From the NCBI RefSeq assembly GCF_016907715.1, contig NZ_JAFBCM010000001.1:8099420-8163419 (forward strand): DNA of 64,000 nt. Direction: 5' to 3'. Both the position numbers and the translations under genes were made by a program. The notes below the pieces were generated by a model. That model ran no database searches and was not told the DNA's origin. It saw nothing but the letters and a program-made list of their open reading frames with translations. Below, one piece after another: positions 17,642-26,655 of this stretch. Each line of letters opens with the position of its first letter. Positions within the stretch are counted from its first letter, which is position 1. The DNA comes from Tenggerimyces flavus (GTDB taxonomy: Bacteria > Actinomycetota > Actinomycetes > Propionibacteriales > Actinopolymorphaceae).

Positions 17642-18595
17642 ATGAGCCTGCTCGCGCTGCTGTCCTCGTGGGACCTGCCGGCACCTTCCTCGGTGCGTGA
17701 CGCGGCCCGCGGTACGAACAACACCATGCTGATCGTGGAGATCGGCTCGTCCTCGTACGTCCTGCGTGGGGTGCAGAACTTCGCGCTCGAGCAGGTCCTC
17801 GCCGAGCACGCTTTGCTGCGTGAGCTGTCCGCACTGGGGCTCCCGTTCGCCGTTCCGTCCCCGCTGCCGACTCCGGACGGTCGCACCGTGGTGTCGGACG
17901 GTACGGAGCTGGCGGCGCTGTTCCCGTACGTACCCGGCCGGCATCCGGAGTGGAAGCGGCCCGACGAGGTCGCCGCTGCCGCCTCCGCCCTGGCCGAGCT
18001 GGATCTCGCGCTCGCCAAGCTGCCGCTGTCGCTGGCGCCGACCGACTGGCGGCGGCCGTTCACCGAGATCCACCCGGCGGTGACGGACCTCGACGAGCTG
18101 ATCGCCTCCCTACCGGCGTCGGAGGGCGCCGATTGGTTCGCCGAGCACGCGCACCCGACCGACGAGCAGCATCAGGTGCTGCAGGCGACGCTGCCGGTCC
18201 AGATCGTCCACGGCGACTTCGCGCTGTCGAACATCCTGCTGGCCGACGACGGCTCGGTGGCGGCCATCCTGGACTTCGAGATCGCGGGCGCCGACCTGCG
18301 CCTGGTCGACCCGGTGGCCGGCCTGCACTCCGTCCTCGCCTGGTCGGAGGACCGCGACGACGACGCGCCCGTGCAGGCGTTCGCTCGCGGCTACACCGCG
18401 CGCTGGCCGCTGTCGGAGCCGGAGCTCGCCGCCTTGCCGGCCGCGGTCCGGCACCGGGCCCTCGGCTCGGCGATCTGGCGCGCCGGCAAGTGGCGCCGTG
18501 GCCAGGCCACGCTGGAGGACGTCGTGGACCGGCTCGACGCCGGCGTTCGGCTGGAGTCCCGCACCGCCGCGTACTCCGTTGCCTGGTGGACGTAG
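17642..18595 (+). CDS. Phosphotransferase (APH / homoserine-kinase-II fold)
   Basis: The 317-residue protein has the aminoglycoside-phosphotransferase/choline-kinase fold. The catalytic loop is IVHGDFALSNILL (about 196-208; the usual HGDxxxxN) and the metal-binding DFE is in ILDFEIAGADLRLVD. An N-terminal nucleotide-binding region has VLRGVQNFALEQVLAEHALLREL. Substrates across the family range from homoserine and choline to antibiotics, so the specific one is open. No resistance context is seen. Confidence 0.8.
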   Translation: MSLLALLSSWDLPAPSSVRDAARGTNNTMLIVEIGSSSYVLRGVQNFALEQVLAEHALLRELSALGLPFAVPSPLPTPDGRTVVSDGTELAALFPYVPGRHPEWKRPDEVAAAASALAELDLALAKLPLSLAPTDWRRPFTEIHPAVTDLDELIASLPASEGADWFAEHAHPTDEQHQVLQATLPVQIVHGDFALSNILLADDGSVAAILDFEIAGADLRLVDPVAGLHSVLAWSEDRDDDAPVQAFARGYTARWPLSEPELAALPAAVRHRALGSAIWRAGKWRRGQATLEDVVDRLDAGVRLESRTAAYSVAWWT

Positions 18596-18609
18596 GTAGT
18601 CTCCTCGGC

Positions 18610-19197
18610 ATGTCTGACGCACCGCTCGATCGCACCCGTACCGTCTCCTCGGAGGAGGAGATCCGGGCGGCGACCGTGGGAGAGCCGAGCCGGCCGGTCG
18701 GTGGGCGGATCGTGCTGGCGGAGTACGACCCGGCGTGGCCGTCGTTGTTCGCGCGCGAGGCCGAGCGGATCCGTTCGGTGCTCGGCGAGCTGGTCGTACG
18801 GCTGGAGCACACCGGCTCGACCTCGGTGCCCGGGCTCGCGGCGAAGCCGATCATCGACCTGACGCTCGAAGTGCCAGACTCGTCCGACGAGCCTGCGTAC
18901 GTCCCGCCGATGGAGGCCGCCGGCTACCTGCTGCGCATCCGGGAGCCGGACTGGCACGAGCACCGGTTGTTCAAGGGCCCGGACACGAACGTCAACCTGC
19001 ACGTGTTCTCGGCCGGGTCGCCGGAGACCGAGCGGATGGTGCGGTTCCGGGACTGGCTGCGTGCGAACGAGGCCGACCGGCTGCTGTACGAGCAGACGAA
19101 GCGGGAGTTGGCGTCGCGGGACTGGGAGTTCGTGCAGAACTACGCGGACGCCAAGACCGGCGTCGTCGACGAGATCATGGCGCGGGCGCTGCGCTGA
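18610..19197 (+). CDS. GrpB/UPF0157 family nucleotidyltransferase-like protein
   Basis: A 195-residue protein with the GrpB signature: IVLAEYDPAWPSLFAREAER, then the nucleotidyltransferase-fold core VRLEHTGSTSVPGLAAKPIIDL (residues split here as HTGSTSVPGL and AAKPIIDLTLEV). The distal NLHVF and FRDWLRANEADRLLYEQTKREL segments follow. The length is typical. The family belongs to the polymerase-beta-like nucleotidyltransferase fold but its biochemical role is unsettled. The ATG at 18610 was chosen; longer in-frame extensions overlap the kinase gene. Its 3' end overlaps the next, convergent gene by 23 bases. Confidence 0.88.
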   Translation: MSDAPLDRTRTVSSEEEIRAATVGEPSRPVGGRIVLAEYDPAWPSLFAREAERIRSVLGELVVRLEHTGSTSVPGLAAKPIIDLTLEVPDSSDEPAYVPPMEAAGYLLRIREPDWHEHRLFKGPDTNVNLHVFSAGSPETERMVRFRDWLRANEADRLLYEQTKRELASRDWEFVQNYADAKTGVVDEIMARALR

Positions 19198-20272
19198 GCT
19201 GCCCGGTCAGCCAGGCCGCGGCGTCGTCCTGCATGGGTTGGTCGAACTTGTGCGGGCCGTCGTAGAACCTGCCCTCGTATCCGCCTGCTTCGCCGTACGC
19301 CGCCTGCAGCTTCGCGTGCGCCGCGCGCATACCGTCGGGCGTGAACAGCGGATCCTCGTTGTCGTACTGCACGAGCAGCGGCGACGGCGCCCGCGCGGCG
19401 GCGAGGTCGGGCCAGTCGCTGTGGCGGGCCCAGCCGGCGGGGAAGAACATCCACGTGTGCCCGGCGACGTTGTGGTCGAGCAGGCCCTCGTACGTGGACA
19501 TCATCCCGACCACGACCGCCGCACCGATCCGTTCGCTCGTCGCCTGCAGCAGCGCCGACCGCGCACCGCCGCCGGACAGGCCGACGCAGCCGACCTTGCC
19601 GGCTTGCACGTCCGGCCTCGAGGCGAGGTAATCCACGGCCATCCGGTCCTCGGCCGCGACGACGCCGGCCATGCTGGCGCCGAGGAGCACGCAGTACTTC
19701 TCGACGAGGTTCTCGAACAGCCTGCCAGCGGCGTTCTGCTCGGTCACCTCGTCCGCGTCCGGCGCGATCACCTTCGTGTGCCGGCGGATCGACTCCGGCA
19801 TCGTCTCGACCGGGAACCGGCGGCTCCCCCAGCAGAAGACGTCCGGCGCGAGCACCGCGAAGCCAGCTTTGGCCAACCGGTTGGCGAACGCGACGCCGCC
19901 GTACTGCTCGTTCCGGATCCTCGTCAGGTCCGGCGGAAGGCCATCGGCGCCGTCGACGACCTTCTCTCGGCCGTGGAACGTGTAGCCGTCGTGGCTGTGC
20001 AGAGCGACGACACCCGGCAACGGGCCTGTTGCTCCGGCGGGCTTGACGAAAGTAGCCGCTGTCCTGGGGCCGTAGCCGACCGACCAGGTCAGCTCCTCGC
20101 CCACCACGCCGTCGCGCTCCCAGGTCCCCTCAAGCCGGACGTCGGTCGGCAGGGTGTCAGGCCCGTCGAACCCCAACGCCGCCCGCACCCCGCCACCATC
20201 CCTGGCTGGCTGACGAGCACGAGCGGCGTCGACGAAGTCGGAGTACGGCCCCAGATCCTGGTAGGTCGCCAT
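19175..20272 (-). CDS. Alpha/beta hydrolase, acetyl-xylan-esterase/dienelactone-hydrolase type
   Basis: The 365-residue protein has an alpha/beta-hydrolase core. The nucleophile elbow is GCVGLSGGGARSALL (Ser about 218), the acid is in YDNEDPLFTPDG and the histidine in DGPHKFD. A long N-terminal segment precedes PGVVALHSHDGYTF, as in acetyl xylan esterase-like members. The activity is probably esterase, with an unknown substrate. The ATG at 20272 is preferred over a GTG six bases upstream. It is followed on the same strand, upstream in transcription, by a secreted-glycosidase-like gene, suggesting a shared carbohydrate role. Confidence 0.8.
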   Translation of the reverse strand: MATYQDLGPYSDFVDAARARQPARDGGGVRAALGFDGPDTLPTDVRLEGTWERDGVVGEELTWSVGYGPRTAATFVKPAGATGPLPGVVALHSHDGYTFHGREKVVDGADGLPPDLTRIRNEQYGGVAFANRLAKAGFAVLAPDVFCWGSRRFPVETMPESIRRHTKVIAPDADEVTEQNAAGRLFENLVEKYCVLLGASMAGVVAAEDRMAVDYLASRPDVQAGKVGCVGLSGGGARSALLQATSERIGAAVVVGMMSTYEGLLDHNVAGHTWMFFPAGWARHSDWPDLAAARAPSPLLVQYDNEDPLFTPDGMRAAHAKLQAAYGEAGGYEGRFYDGPHKFDQPMQDDAAAWLTGQLSAAPAP

Positions 20273-20296
20273 GCCCACGACGCTACTAGTCCAGGC

Positions 20297-21706
20297 TCAG
20301 CGGCCGAACTCCTCACTCACGGCGCGGAAGATGCGCTCCGGGCGGTCGGGGACGAAGTGGTCGATGCTCGCGAGGATCGGGCCGTTCCCGCCCCGGACGA
20401 ACTCCCAAGGGCCGTCTTCCTCGAAGCCCGGGTCGGCGATCGTGAAGCCGACCGTCTCGAGGTGGTCGATGCCCACGTCGACGTACCGGCTCGACACGTC
20501 CCGCTCGGCTGTCAGCCGGAAGGCCAACCGGGCGGACGTCTTGCCCTTCAGGTACGGCGTGATGTCAACCGGGCCTTGCAGCCCCTTGCCCTGGATCCAC
20601 AGTGCCCACGGCTCGCCGCGTACGTCCGACGCCCATACCTCCTCGTCGTCGACCAGCACGCGGAACTCGTAGTCGCCCGGCGCCGGCACGTTCGAGGTGA
20701 AGAGGCGGTAGTGCCAGAACGACAGCTCGTACCGCGGCGAGTCCGGGTCTACGACGACCGTCTGCCAGCCCTCGCCGTACGTCCCGGTCTTGGCGACCGA
20801 GTGGTACGGCGCGGCGAGCGACAGCCGGCCGGTGCCGTACATCGCGAGGTTCTCGCTGTTCGGCGTCGGCGCCCCGTCCACCTGCGTCCCGTACGCGACC
20901 ACGCCGGCGATCTTGCCCTCCGCGGCATGCTCGACCCCGGCGCGCACGCACTCCGCCGCGTACGTCTCGGTCGGGCGCAGCTGCGAGGTGAGGAACCGGC
21001 CCGCGTACACGAGCAGGATGGTCTCGATCCCACGCGGCTCGGCCACCTCGCGGATCGCGTCGAGGTCGGACTTAACCGTCGACGTGACCTGCGTGTTGTG
21101 GTTGTGCCCGTCGAGGTACGGATACACGATGCCGTCGATGAACGGCCCGTACTTGTCCAGGAACTCCGGGCTCGTCGCGGCGCCCCAGTACGCGCAGGTC
21201 AGGAAGCCCAGGTCCGGGTTGATCGCGTCCTGGGTCTCGCGCATCTGCGTCATGTACTCGTGCGTGAACAGCTTCGCGTTCATGTCGAACTCGAAGTCGT
21301 CGATCGACCAGCCGATCAGGTTCGGGTACTCCAGCGAGAGCTCGGCGTGCGCGCGGGCCCAGGCGACGTAGTCCATGATGTACGGCCGCGACGCCCGCCC
21401 GTTGAGGTCGGTCTCGGACGGCGGCACGAGGTACGGGATCACCTTGAGCCCGATCTCCTGTGCGGCGGGGAGGAACTCCTCGCGGAGGTCGTCCCAGTCG
21501 GTGGCGGAGTCCCAGACGCCGTAGAAGTACGTGTTGGTGTTGAGCTCCTGGAGACGCCCGATGAGCCGAGGCGTGTCGATGTGCCGGTAGCCGTCGGAAC
21601 GGGCCGTGGCCTCGCGGATCGAGGCACCGATCGTGTTGCCGCCGATCAGCGCGGCCTTGATGCCGCCGGCGGGGAGGTTGGCGCGGAAGCCTTCACGTGC
21701 GGGCAT
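20297..21706 (-). CDS. Putative glycoside-hydrolase-like TIM-barrel protein
   Basis: The 469-residue protein has an N-terminal barrel-like domain (about 1-270) with blocks typical of carbohydrate-active barrels: TYFYGVWDSATDWDDLREEF, LKVIPYLVPPS, LIGWSIDDFEFD (acidic pair at the end of a strand) and DGIVYPYLDG. The C-terminal part (about 280-460) is beta-rich, with GDYEFRVLVDDEEVW and ARLAFRLTAERDV, resembling a carbohydrate-binding domain. No signal peptide is evident, so it would be cytoplasmic. I cannot assign a GH family. It lies 24 bases upstream of the esterase-like gene. Confidence 0.6.
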   Translation of the reverse strand: MPAREGFRANLPAGGIKAALIGGNTIGASIREATARSDGYRHIDTPRLIGRLQELNTNTYFYGVWDSATDWDDLREEFLPAAQEIGLKVIPYLVPPSETDLNGRASRPYIMDYVAWARAHAELSLEYPNLIGWSIDDFEFDMNAKLFTHEYMTQMRETQDAINPDLGFLTCAYWGAATSPEFLDKYGPFIDGIVYPYLDGHNHNTQVTSTVKSDLDAIREVAEPRGIETILLVYAGRFLTSQLRPTETYAAECVRAGVEHAAEGKIAGVVAYGTQVDGAPTPNSENLAMYGTGRLSLAAPYHSVAKTGTYGEGWQTVVVDPDSPRYELSFWHYRLFTSNVPAPGDYEFRVLVDDEEVWASDVRGEPWALWIQGKGLQGPVDITPYLKGKTSARLAFRLTAERDVSSRYVDVGIDHLETVGFTIADPGFEEDGPWEFVRGGNGPILASIDHFVPDRPERIFRAVSEEFGR

Positions 21707-21800
21707 GACGTCTGACGTCCTCCGTACGAAATGCTGGAGATATCTATGCGGTTACAGAAGGACGCTAGCGACCACGCGCGGGGCTGACAACCCGTTCGGC

Positions 21801-21962
21801 GGCCGTGTCCGGCAAATAGCGCCGGTCATCGCGCGCAGCGCATCGCGCCCGGCTGGGCGTGGTGCAGGAGGAGCTCATATTGGTTATATGGGTGACGAGG
21901 TGCACCGCGTCCAGGCGGGATGCGAGGTGTCGCGCGCCAGGCGATCTTTGCCTGACACGGCC
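21801..21962. mobile_element. MITE-like foldback element, copy A
   Basis: A 162-bp non-coding element with terminal inverted repeats GGCCGTGTCCGGCAAA and (complement of the right end) GGCCGTGTCAGGCAAA. Much of the interior also folds back, centred on a CATAT-ATATG hairpin. A copy with about 80% identity lies at 50114-50290. No target duplication is visible here. It encodes no transposase; mobilisation in trans by an IS is an inference. Confidence 0.8.
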
Positions 21963-21976
21963 TGGACCGCTACGGG

Positions 21977-22689
21977 TCAGCTCGTCTGCTCCGCGAGGAC
22001 AGCCTCCCAGGTGCGGTGGCCTTTCGCCGCTCCCGCGGTCGGGAGGTTGGCGCCGTCCCGGTAGGCGCGGGCGGCGTTGCCCGGCATCGGGAGGGACAGG
22101 ATCGGCCGGCGCCGATGGGTGGCGCGCAGGTAGTCGCGGGCGAGCTCGTCCAGGCCGTACGACGTCGGGCCGGCGAGGTCGGGTACGAGGCCGGCGGGCG
22201 CGCCGAGGGCCAGTTCGACGAGCCGTTCGGCCACGTCCGCGGCGGCGACGGGCTGGAACCGGAAGCCGACCATCACAGGGACGACCGGGAGCTTCGCCAT
22301 CGCGCGGACCATCGCGAGCATCGCCTCGTGGAACTGCGTCGCGCGGAGAGTGGTCCACGGCAGCCCGGACTCGGCGATCACCCGTTCGGCGGCCAGCTTG
22401 GTCTCGAAATAGCCGAACATCGCGCGGTCCATGCCGCTCTTGACCGGTACGCGGTCGGCGCCGACCACGCTGACGTACACCACATGCCGGACGCCGGCCG
22501 GCTTGGCGGCGTCGACGAGGTGGCGCGCCTTGGCGTCGTCGCCCTTGGCGGATCCGCCGAGGTGGACGACGGTGTTTACGCCCTCGACGGCTTCGCTGAG
22601 TCCGTCGCCGGTGGCCAGGTCGCCGACGACGTACTCGACGCCGTCTTTCGCGGGGTGGGCCTGCCGGCTGAGCACCAGCTCGCATGCTG
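21977..22689 (-). pseudogene. 5'-truncated NmrA-like NAD(P)-binding protein gene
   Basis: The frame gives a recognisable NmrA/atypical-SDR protein: GVEYVVGDLATGDGLSEAV, VNTVVHLGGSAKG, GVRHVVYVSVVGADRVP, FETKLAAERVIAESGLPWT, LRATQFHEAML and a C-terminal PMPGNAARAYRDGANL. The N-terminal beta-alpha-beta with the GATGxxG dinucleotide loop (about 30 residues) is absent. Homology stops at the edge of palindrome P2 (22692-22751), and no promoter space or good start remains. It is probably a broken gene, its start lost when P2 arrived or by an associated deletion. A GTG near 22677 could give a shortened product, but it would not bind NAD(P). Confidence 0.75.
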
Positions 22690-22691
22690 CA

Positions 22692-22751
22692 CAAACTGTG
22701 GGGTTCTGGTAGCAACACGCCGGCGTGTTGCTACCAGAACCCCACAGTTTG
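22692..22751. repeat. Perfect 60-bp palindrome (element P2)
   Basis: Two exact 30-base arms with no loop; the left arm begins CAAACTGTGGGG and the centre is ACACGCCGGCGTGT. It matches P1 (3410-3473) except at an outer base pair and a 3-base block, and in each case both arms differ in the mirrored way. It abuts the truncated end of the NmrA-like gene. Confidence 0.9.
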
Positions 22752-22801
22752 AGGCCACCTGACGCAGTGCTGGTTGGCTGATCGCGTGCGATAGTCGAAG
22801 G

Positions 22802-23638
22802 GTGGACGGTGTCGGAGCTTCCTACGCGGACCACCTGACCGAGCATGACCTCGAGCTGTTGGCGAAGCTCGGGGCCGCGGAGCTGCGGCGGCGGCCGGAC
22901 CTGATACCGCGGGTGTTGTCGGACCGGCGCGTGTTCGAGAGCATCCTCGGCGCCCAGTCGAAGGCTGCCGCTCCGTTCCTCGGCGTCTCGCCGTTTCTGC
23001 TGTTCGCCGTGATCGTGCACAAGGCGGCGCACGATCTGTCGGAGATGACGTACGTCACCGAACGCACCGGGCTCCGCGAACGAGTCCCGGTCTTCGACGG
23101 GCCGCAGCTCGCCGACTTCCTCTCCGACGACGCGCGGCGGCTGCTGCTCGCGGAGCTGCTCGCCTCGTTCACGCGCATCGCCAGCGGTCGGTACCGCGTG
23201 CAGACGAGGCGGGGCTGGCGGTGGCGGAGGTACAGCGAGCTCGACCCGTTGCACCTGGCCGGGCTACTGGACAGCGCGAACGAGGCCGAGCGCCCCGGCA
23301 TCTACCGAAGGCTCGGCGATGTCGCGCTGTTCCTCGCCGGCGTCTTCCCCGAGTACACCCAACGCCAGGCGCTGTCTCCGATCGACGCCGGCCGGCTGCT
23401 CCGGCTCGTGAAACGGCAGGAGCGCGCGAGGATGGCCGAAGCCCCGGCGCTGGAGCTGTTCGAGATGCTCGGCGCGGGCTGGTACCGCAACGCCTGGGAC
23501 CTGGCCCCGATCCGTACCGAACGGCTGGCCGTCGTCGCCGACGTCGCAAGCAGGTTCCACCAGGCCAGACGCGTCCTCAACCACATCGCCGACCGCTACC
23601 TGTTCCCGATCGCCGAACGCCCCGAGCTCACCGGCTAG
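22802..23638 (+). CDS. Hypothetical protein
   Basis: A 278-residue, largely helical, soluble protein with no recognised domain. Notable segments are FLLFAVIVHKAAHDLSEM, a basic patch RYRVQTRRGWRWRRYSELD (about 130-148), RLGDVALFLAGVFPEYTQRQ and a C-terminal ADRYLFPIAERPEL. It reads as a conserved actinomycete protein because codon use is even and the frame is intact. The GTG at 22802 is used for lack of an upstream alternative; the GAAGG directly before it is too close for a normal ribosome-binding site, so the start is uncertain. A bidirectional hairpin follows the stop. Confidence 0.65.
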   Translation: MDGVGASYADHLTEHDLELLAKLGAAELRRRPDLIPRVLSDRRVFESILGAQSKAAAPFLGVSPFLLFAVIVHKAAHDLSEMTYVTERTGLRERVPVFDGPQLADFLSDDARRLLLAELLASFTRIASGRYRVQTRRGWRWRRYSELDPLHLAGLLDSANEAERPGIYRRLGDVALFLAGVFPEYTQRQALSPIDAGRLLRLVKRQERARMAEAPALELFEMLGAGWYRNAWDLAPIRTERLAVVADVASRFHQARRVLNHIADRYLFPIAERPELTG

Positions 23639-23656
23639 CGGCGGCTGCAAACCTGT

Positions 23657-23689
23657 GTGGCGGCCACGTGCTCAGCACGCGGCCGCCAC
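23657..23689. terminator. Bidirectional hairpin terminator
   Basis: GTGGCGGCC and GGCCGCCAC form a 9-base stem extended by CGTGC/GCACG after one mismatch, with a 3-base loop. It lies between convergent genes ending at 23638 and 23704 and can serve both. Confidence 0.7.
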
Positions 23690-23703
23690 CTAGCGCACGA
23701 AGC

Positions 23704-24882
23704 TCAGGCCGATGCAGCCGTGGCCTTGTTCGTCAAGTTGTCGCCCGAACGCGGGTCGAACAGGTGCATCCGCGTGAAGTCGACCCAGAAGTTCGCCGGT
23801 TCCCCCTCGCGGATCCGGCTGGCCGGGTCGAGGGAGATGATCAGCTGCGGCCGCATCGCCTCCATGTCGAGCTCCTGCGCCAGCGAGTCGACCTGCGCAC
23901 GGATCTCCGCCGGCGACTCGTACGGCACGTACGCGTACTGCTCGTTGCCCAGCCACTCCGTCACGTCGACCGTCGCCTCGAACGTGTGCCCGCGAGGTTG
24001 CTTCGCCGCCTCGACGTACTCCGCGTCCTCGAAGTGCTCCGGCCGGATGCCCGCCACCAGCAGCTGCCCCGACAGCTCCGAAGCGTCAAGCCCAGCAGGC
24101 AAAGGCACCGTGGTGAACGGCAGCTTCACCTCGTTGCCCTCCACCGAAGCCGGCAGGAAGTTCATTGGCGGCGCGCCGATGAAGCCCGCGACGAACAGGT
24201 TGACCGGCTGCTCGTACAGCTCGCGCGGCGACGCGCACTGCTGCAGAATCCCCTTGCGCAGAACGGCAACCCGGTCGCCGAGTGTCATCGCCTCGGTCTG
24301 GTCGTGCGTCACGTACACGGTCGTCGTCCCGAGCCGCCGCTGCAGCCGGGAGATCTCCGTACGCATCTGCCCGCGCAACTTCGCATCCAGGTTGGACAAC
24401 GGCTCGTCGAACAGGAACGCCGAAGCCTCGCGAACGATCGCGCGGCCCATCGCGACCCGCTGCCGCTGACCACCCGAAAGCTGGCTCGGCTTGCGCTGCA
24501 GGTGCTCGTTCAGCTCCAGCAGCTCCGCCGCGTTCTCGACCTTCGAGCTCACGTCCGCGTCGGACATCTTCGCCAACCGCAGCGGGAAGGCGATGTTCTC
24601 GTACACGGTGAGGTGCGGGTAGAGCGCGTAGTTCTGGAACACCATCGCGAGGTTGCGTTCGCGCGGCGCCTTGTCGTTCACGCGCTCGCCGCCGATGACC
24701 ATGTCGCCGGACGTGATGTCCTCCAGGCCCACGATCATCCGCAGCAGCGTGGACTTCCCGCACCCGGACGGTCCGACCAGGATCATGAACTCGCCGTCGG
24801 CGATGTCCAAGCTGATGTCGTTGACCGCCGGGAAACCGTCCCCGTACCGCTTGACGATGTTCTTCATCTCAATGGCTGCCAT
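23704..24882 (-). CDS. sugC: ABC importer ATPase, SugC/MsmK/UgpC type
   Basis: The 392-residue ATPase energises sugar uptake. It shows Walker A GPSGCGKST (about 37-45), Q-loop, signature LSGGQRQRVAMGRAI, Walker B FLFDEPLSNLD and the H-loop VYVTHDQTEAM. A C-terminal regulatory OB-type domain (about 240-380) with GIRPEHFED is also present. Length and domain order match mycobacterial SugC (393). It closes a four-gene unit with order binding protein, permease, permease, ATPase, the same as lpqY-sugA-sugB-sugC. ATPases of this class often serve several importers, and this one may also power the ATPase-less system at 48.8-52.1 kb. Confidence 0.92.
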   Translation of the reverse strand: MAAIEMKNIVKRYGDGFPAVNDISLDIADGEFMILVGPSGCGKSTLLRMIVGLEDITSGDMVIGGERVNDKAPRERNLAMVFQNYALYPHLTVYENIAFPLRLAKMSDADVSSKVENAAELLELNEHLQRKPSQLSGGQRQRVAMGRAIVREASAFLFDEPLSNLDAKLRGQMRTEISRLQRRLGTTTVYVTHDQTEAMTLGDRVAVLRKGILQQCASPRELYEQPVNLFVAGFIGAPPMNFLPASVEGNEVKLPFTTVPLPAGLDASELSGQLLVAGIRPEHFEDAEYVEAAKQPRGHTFEATVDVTEWLGNEQYAYVPYESPAEIRAQVDSLAQELDMEAMRPQLIISLDPASRIREGEPANFWVDFTRMHLFDPRSGDNLTNKATAASA

Positions 24883-24888
24883 GGCGTA

Positions 24889-25710
24889 TCAACCCTTCAC
24901 AGCGCCGGACGTCAGGCCGGCGACGATCTTTCGCTGGAAGAACAGAACGAGCACGATCACCGGGATCGTGACCACCACCGCGGCAGCCGCGATGGCCGCT
25001 GTCGGCTGGGTGAAGAAGGACTCGCCGGTGAAGAAGGCGAGGGCGGCGGGCACAGGTCTCGCGGCATCGGACGCGGTGAGCGAGATGCCGAAGATGAAGT
25101 CGTTCCACGCGAAGAAGAACGTCAGGATCGCGGCGGTGAACACACCCGGCGCGGCCAGCGGAACGATCACCTTGCGGAACGCCTGCCACGGTGTCGCACC
25201 GTCGACCTGCGCCGCTTGCTCCATCTCCCAAGGGATTTCTCGGAAGAACGCGGACAACACCCAGATAGACAAGGGCAAAGTGAACGACATGTACGGGATG
25301 ATCAACCCGATCCACGTGTCGTACAGGCCGATGCTGCGCCACATGTCGAACAGCGGCGGCACCAACGAGATCGTCGGGAACATCGCGATCCCCAACGCCA
25401 TCGAGAGAACGAGCCGCTTGCCCTTGAACTCCAGCCGCGCGATCGCGTACGCCGCGAGGGTCGCCAGCACCACCGACAGCACGGTCGCGATGAGCGAGAT
25501 GCCGATCGAGTTGCGCAGTGCGCTGGTGAACAGGCCGGAGTCGAACACTGTCTTGTAGTTGTCCCACGTGAACTCCGCAGGGAAGAACTGCTTGTCCTGG
25601 TCGTCTGCCTTGAACGACAGCGAGATGATCCAGGCGACGGGCAGCAGCGCGTAGAGAATGATCACCACGCCGCCGAGGCCCCACCAGAGGTTGCTGCGCT
25701 TACGCATCAC
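24889..25710 (-). CDS. sugB: ABC sugar importer permease, SugB type
   Basis: The 273-residue inner-membrane permease has about six helices. The EAA-loop coupling motif [26 protein letters not shown] (split as [15 protein letters not shown] and [11 protein letters not shown]) contacts the ATPase. It matches SugB/MalG-type proteins in length and ends in GAVKG. Its start overlaps the stop of the preceding permease gene (ATGA), and the ATPase gene begins six bases after its stop, so translation is coupled. Confidence 0.9.
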   Translation of the reverse strand: MMRKRSNLWWGLGGVVIILYALLPVAWIISLSFKADDQDKQFFPAEFTWDNYKTVFDSGLFTSALRNSIGISLIATVLSVVLATLAAYAIARLEFKGKRLVLSMALGIAMFPTISLVPPLFDMWRSIGLYDTWIGLIIPYMSFTLPLSIWVLSAFFREIPWEMEQAAQVDGATPWQAFRKVIVPLAAPGVFTAAILTFFFAWNDFIFGISLTASDAARPVPAALAFFTGESFFTQPTAAIAAAAVVVTIPVIVLVLFFQRKIVAGLTSGAVKG

Positions 25711-26636
25711 CCATCACCCCGTACTCGACCCAGGTCGACCTTGAACAGCTTGATGAAGACGACCGCGATCAACACCACTGTCAAGAACAGCAGCACCGAC
25801 ACGGCCGAGCCCAAGCCGACCGCTGTTCGGCTGATCATCTGTCTGTACGCGAGGAACGACACCGTCTCGGTGCCCTGCGCGCCGCTGGTCATGATGAACA
25901 CGTTGTCGAAGATGCGGTAGGCGTCGAGCGTCCGGAACAACAGCGCGACCATGATGGCCGCCTTCATGTTCGGGATCGTCACCTTCCACAGCCGTTGCCA
26001 CGGCGTCGCGCCGTCCACCTTCGCGGCCTCCTGCAGCTCCTCCGGAACCTGGGCGAGACCGGCGAGCAGCAGCAGCGACATGAACGGTGTCGTCTTCCAG
26101 ATCTCCGACATGCAGATGACGGCGATCGACGAACCGAACTGCGCGAAGAAGTCGTAGTTCTCCAACCCGAACAAGGTATTGATGAATCCCGAGTCGGGCG
26201 CGAACGCGAACTGCCAGGCGAACGCGGAGACGACCGTGATGATCCCGTACGGAACGAGGATCGACGTTCGTACCGCGCCACGTCCGAAGATGATGCGGTG
26301 CATCACCATCGCGAGCGCGAAGCCGATGATGAGCTCCACGACCACGGTGATGATGGTGATCAGGACCGTGACGGCGACGTCGCGCCACCACAGACCGTCG
26401 GACAGGACCACCGCGTAGTTCTGGAACCAGACGAACTCCCGGGACTCCGGGTCGGTGATCCGATAGCTCTGCAAGGAGAGCCAGACCGCCTGGATCATCG
26501 GGTAGGCGGTGACGACGAGCATCAGAACGAATGCCGGCGCGCAGAGATACCAGGCGAGCCGCTGTTCGCTGCGTGCCCGGTCGCTCGCGCCGCCTCTGCG
26601 TACCGCCGGAGGGGCAGGCGTTGCCGTTGTGGTCAT
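25707..26636 (-). CDS. sugA: ABC sugar importer permease, SugA type
   Basis: The 309-residue MalF-type permease has six core helices after a short basic N terminus. Its EAA loop reads [21 protein letters not shown] followed by TIPNMKAAI (quoted in two parts), and the periplasmic loop includes [17 protein letters not shown]. It matches SugA in size (307). It overlaps sugB by four bases and lies 19 bases after the binding-protein gene. With its neighbours it forms one importer for a glucose-containing disaccharide, trehalose in the mycobacterial case. Confidence 0.9.
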   Translation of the reverse strand: MTTTATPAPPAVRRGGASDRARSEQRLAWYLCAPAFVLMLVVTAYPMIQAVWLSLQSYRITDPESREFVWFQNYAVVLSDGLWWRDVAVTVLITIITVVVELIIGFALAMVMHRIIFGRGAVRTSILVPYGIITVVSAFAWQFAFAPDSGFINTLFGLENYDFFAQFGSSIAVICMSEIWKTTPFMSLLLLAGLAQVPEELQEAAKVDGATPWQRLWKVTIPNMKAAIMVALLFRTLDAYRIFDNVFIMTSGAQGTETVSFLAYRQMISRTAVGLGSAVSVLLFLTVVLIAVVFIKLFKVDLGRVRGDG

Positions 26637-26655
26637 GCTTGTCCTCCCTTCGGCC

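Noticed and set aside
21801-21962. Small gene or RNA gene in foldback copy A
   Set aside because: No conserved reading frame between copies A and B; conservation is of terminal and internal inverted repeats instead.
19061-25920. Very long plus-strand frames of 884 and 899 codons (19061-21715 and 23221-25920)
   Set aside because: Both run opposite well-supported genes (hydrolase and barrel protein; SugC, SugB). Third-position GC bias explains the absence of stops; composition is unlike real proteins.
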